Part shown: piece by piece, positions 12,310 to 12,345 of the stretch | Layout of the letters: each line of letters opens with the position of its first letter | How positions within the stretch are numbered: position 1 is the first letter of the stretch | Source: an uncultured Eubacteriales bacterium | GTDB taxonomy: Bacteria > Bacillota > Clostridia > Christensenellales > Borkfalkiaceae | DNA length: 12,345 nt | NCBI GenBank assembly: GCA_900549005.1 | Contig: URMT01000044.1 | Coordinates: 1 to 12,345 of the forward strand | Direction: 5' to 3' | The notes under the pieces: model-generated | What the model was told of the DNA's origin: nothing | What the model saw: only the letters and a program-made list of their open reading frames with translations | Databases searched by the model: none | Translations under genes and position numbers: made by a program

Positions 12310-12345
12310 TTAAACGCGTCTTTTGCGAGCCTTGGCGTTCATCCT
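12310..12345 (-). CDS. Possible 3' end of an upstream gene, partial
   Basis: One minus-strand frame runs in from the right edge and stops with TAA at 12312-12310, ending in the very basic tail RMNAKARKRRV. A second frame is also open here, to a TAG near 12280, ending in FYSLTV. The terminator at 12185-12215 implies that a minus-strand gene ends in this area, but the product cannot be identified and the frame is uncertain. Between here and the terminator (12216-12309) I see nothing else. Confidence 0.25.
   Translation of the reverse strand, partial: RMNAKARKRRV

Overview
The window looks like a chromosomal segment of a low-to-mid GC Gram-positive bacterium of the Clostridia. The evidence is a SigB/SigF-type partner-switching operon, a tRNA-Ile T-box riboswitch ahead of a type 2 isoleucyl-tRNA synthetase, a clostridial-style citrate synthase with AGGAG-like ribosome sites, and Rho-independent GC-rich hairpins. 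The gene style (about half GC, many ATGA-type overlaps) resembles uncultured gut Clostridia. That placement is inference and no finer assignment is possible from sequence alone.

Layout. (1) 12-1757, minus strand: a four-gene operon read right to left as STAS anti-anti-sigma factor, a degenerate RsbW/SpoIIAB-like protein, a SigB/F/G-family sigma factor, and a second RsbW-like protein that keeps its N and G2 boxes. All junctions overlap. (2) 1758-2031: a divergent control region with a near-consensus sigma-A promoter for citrate synthase, a weaker candidate promoter for the sigma operon, and three TTGCATA sites. (3) 2032-3408, plus strand: citrate synthase, ending at a strong bidirectional terminator (3459-3499). 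(4) 3533-7377, minus strand: feoA, feoB, an RluA-family pseudouridine synthase, and a COG3910-like ABC-type ATPase. The first three overlap by 4 nt at each junction. (5) 7501-11036, minus strand: ileS with a complete T-box leader and promoter. (6) 11143-12180, minus strand: tsaD, preceded by a hairpin-plus-U-tract terminator. The last 35 bases may be the 3' end of another minus-strand gene.

How the genes work together. The first operon is a partner-switching module: the STAS protein would release the sigma factor from an RsbW-like anti-sigma. The extra, motif-less HATPase relative is what departs from the standard spoIIA/rsb order. The feo operon imports ferrous iron, but its FeoB has lost the guanine-recognition motif and carries a repeat-built linker where the helical GDI domain normally sits. 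ileS and tsaD both serve translation: Ile-tRNA charging and t6A37 synthesis. No mobile element, CRISPR array, tRNA or rRNA was seen. Most of the window is ordinary core genome. The best leads are the degenerate anti-sigma protein, the atypical FeoB, and the alternating CG tracts in two promoter spacers.
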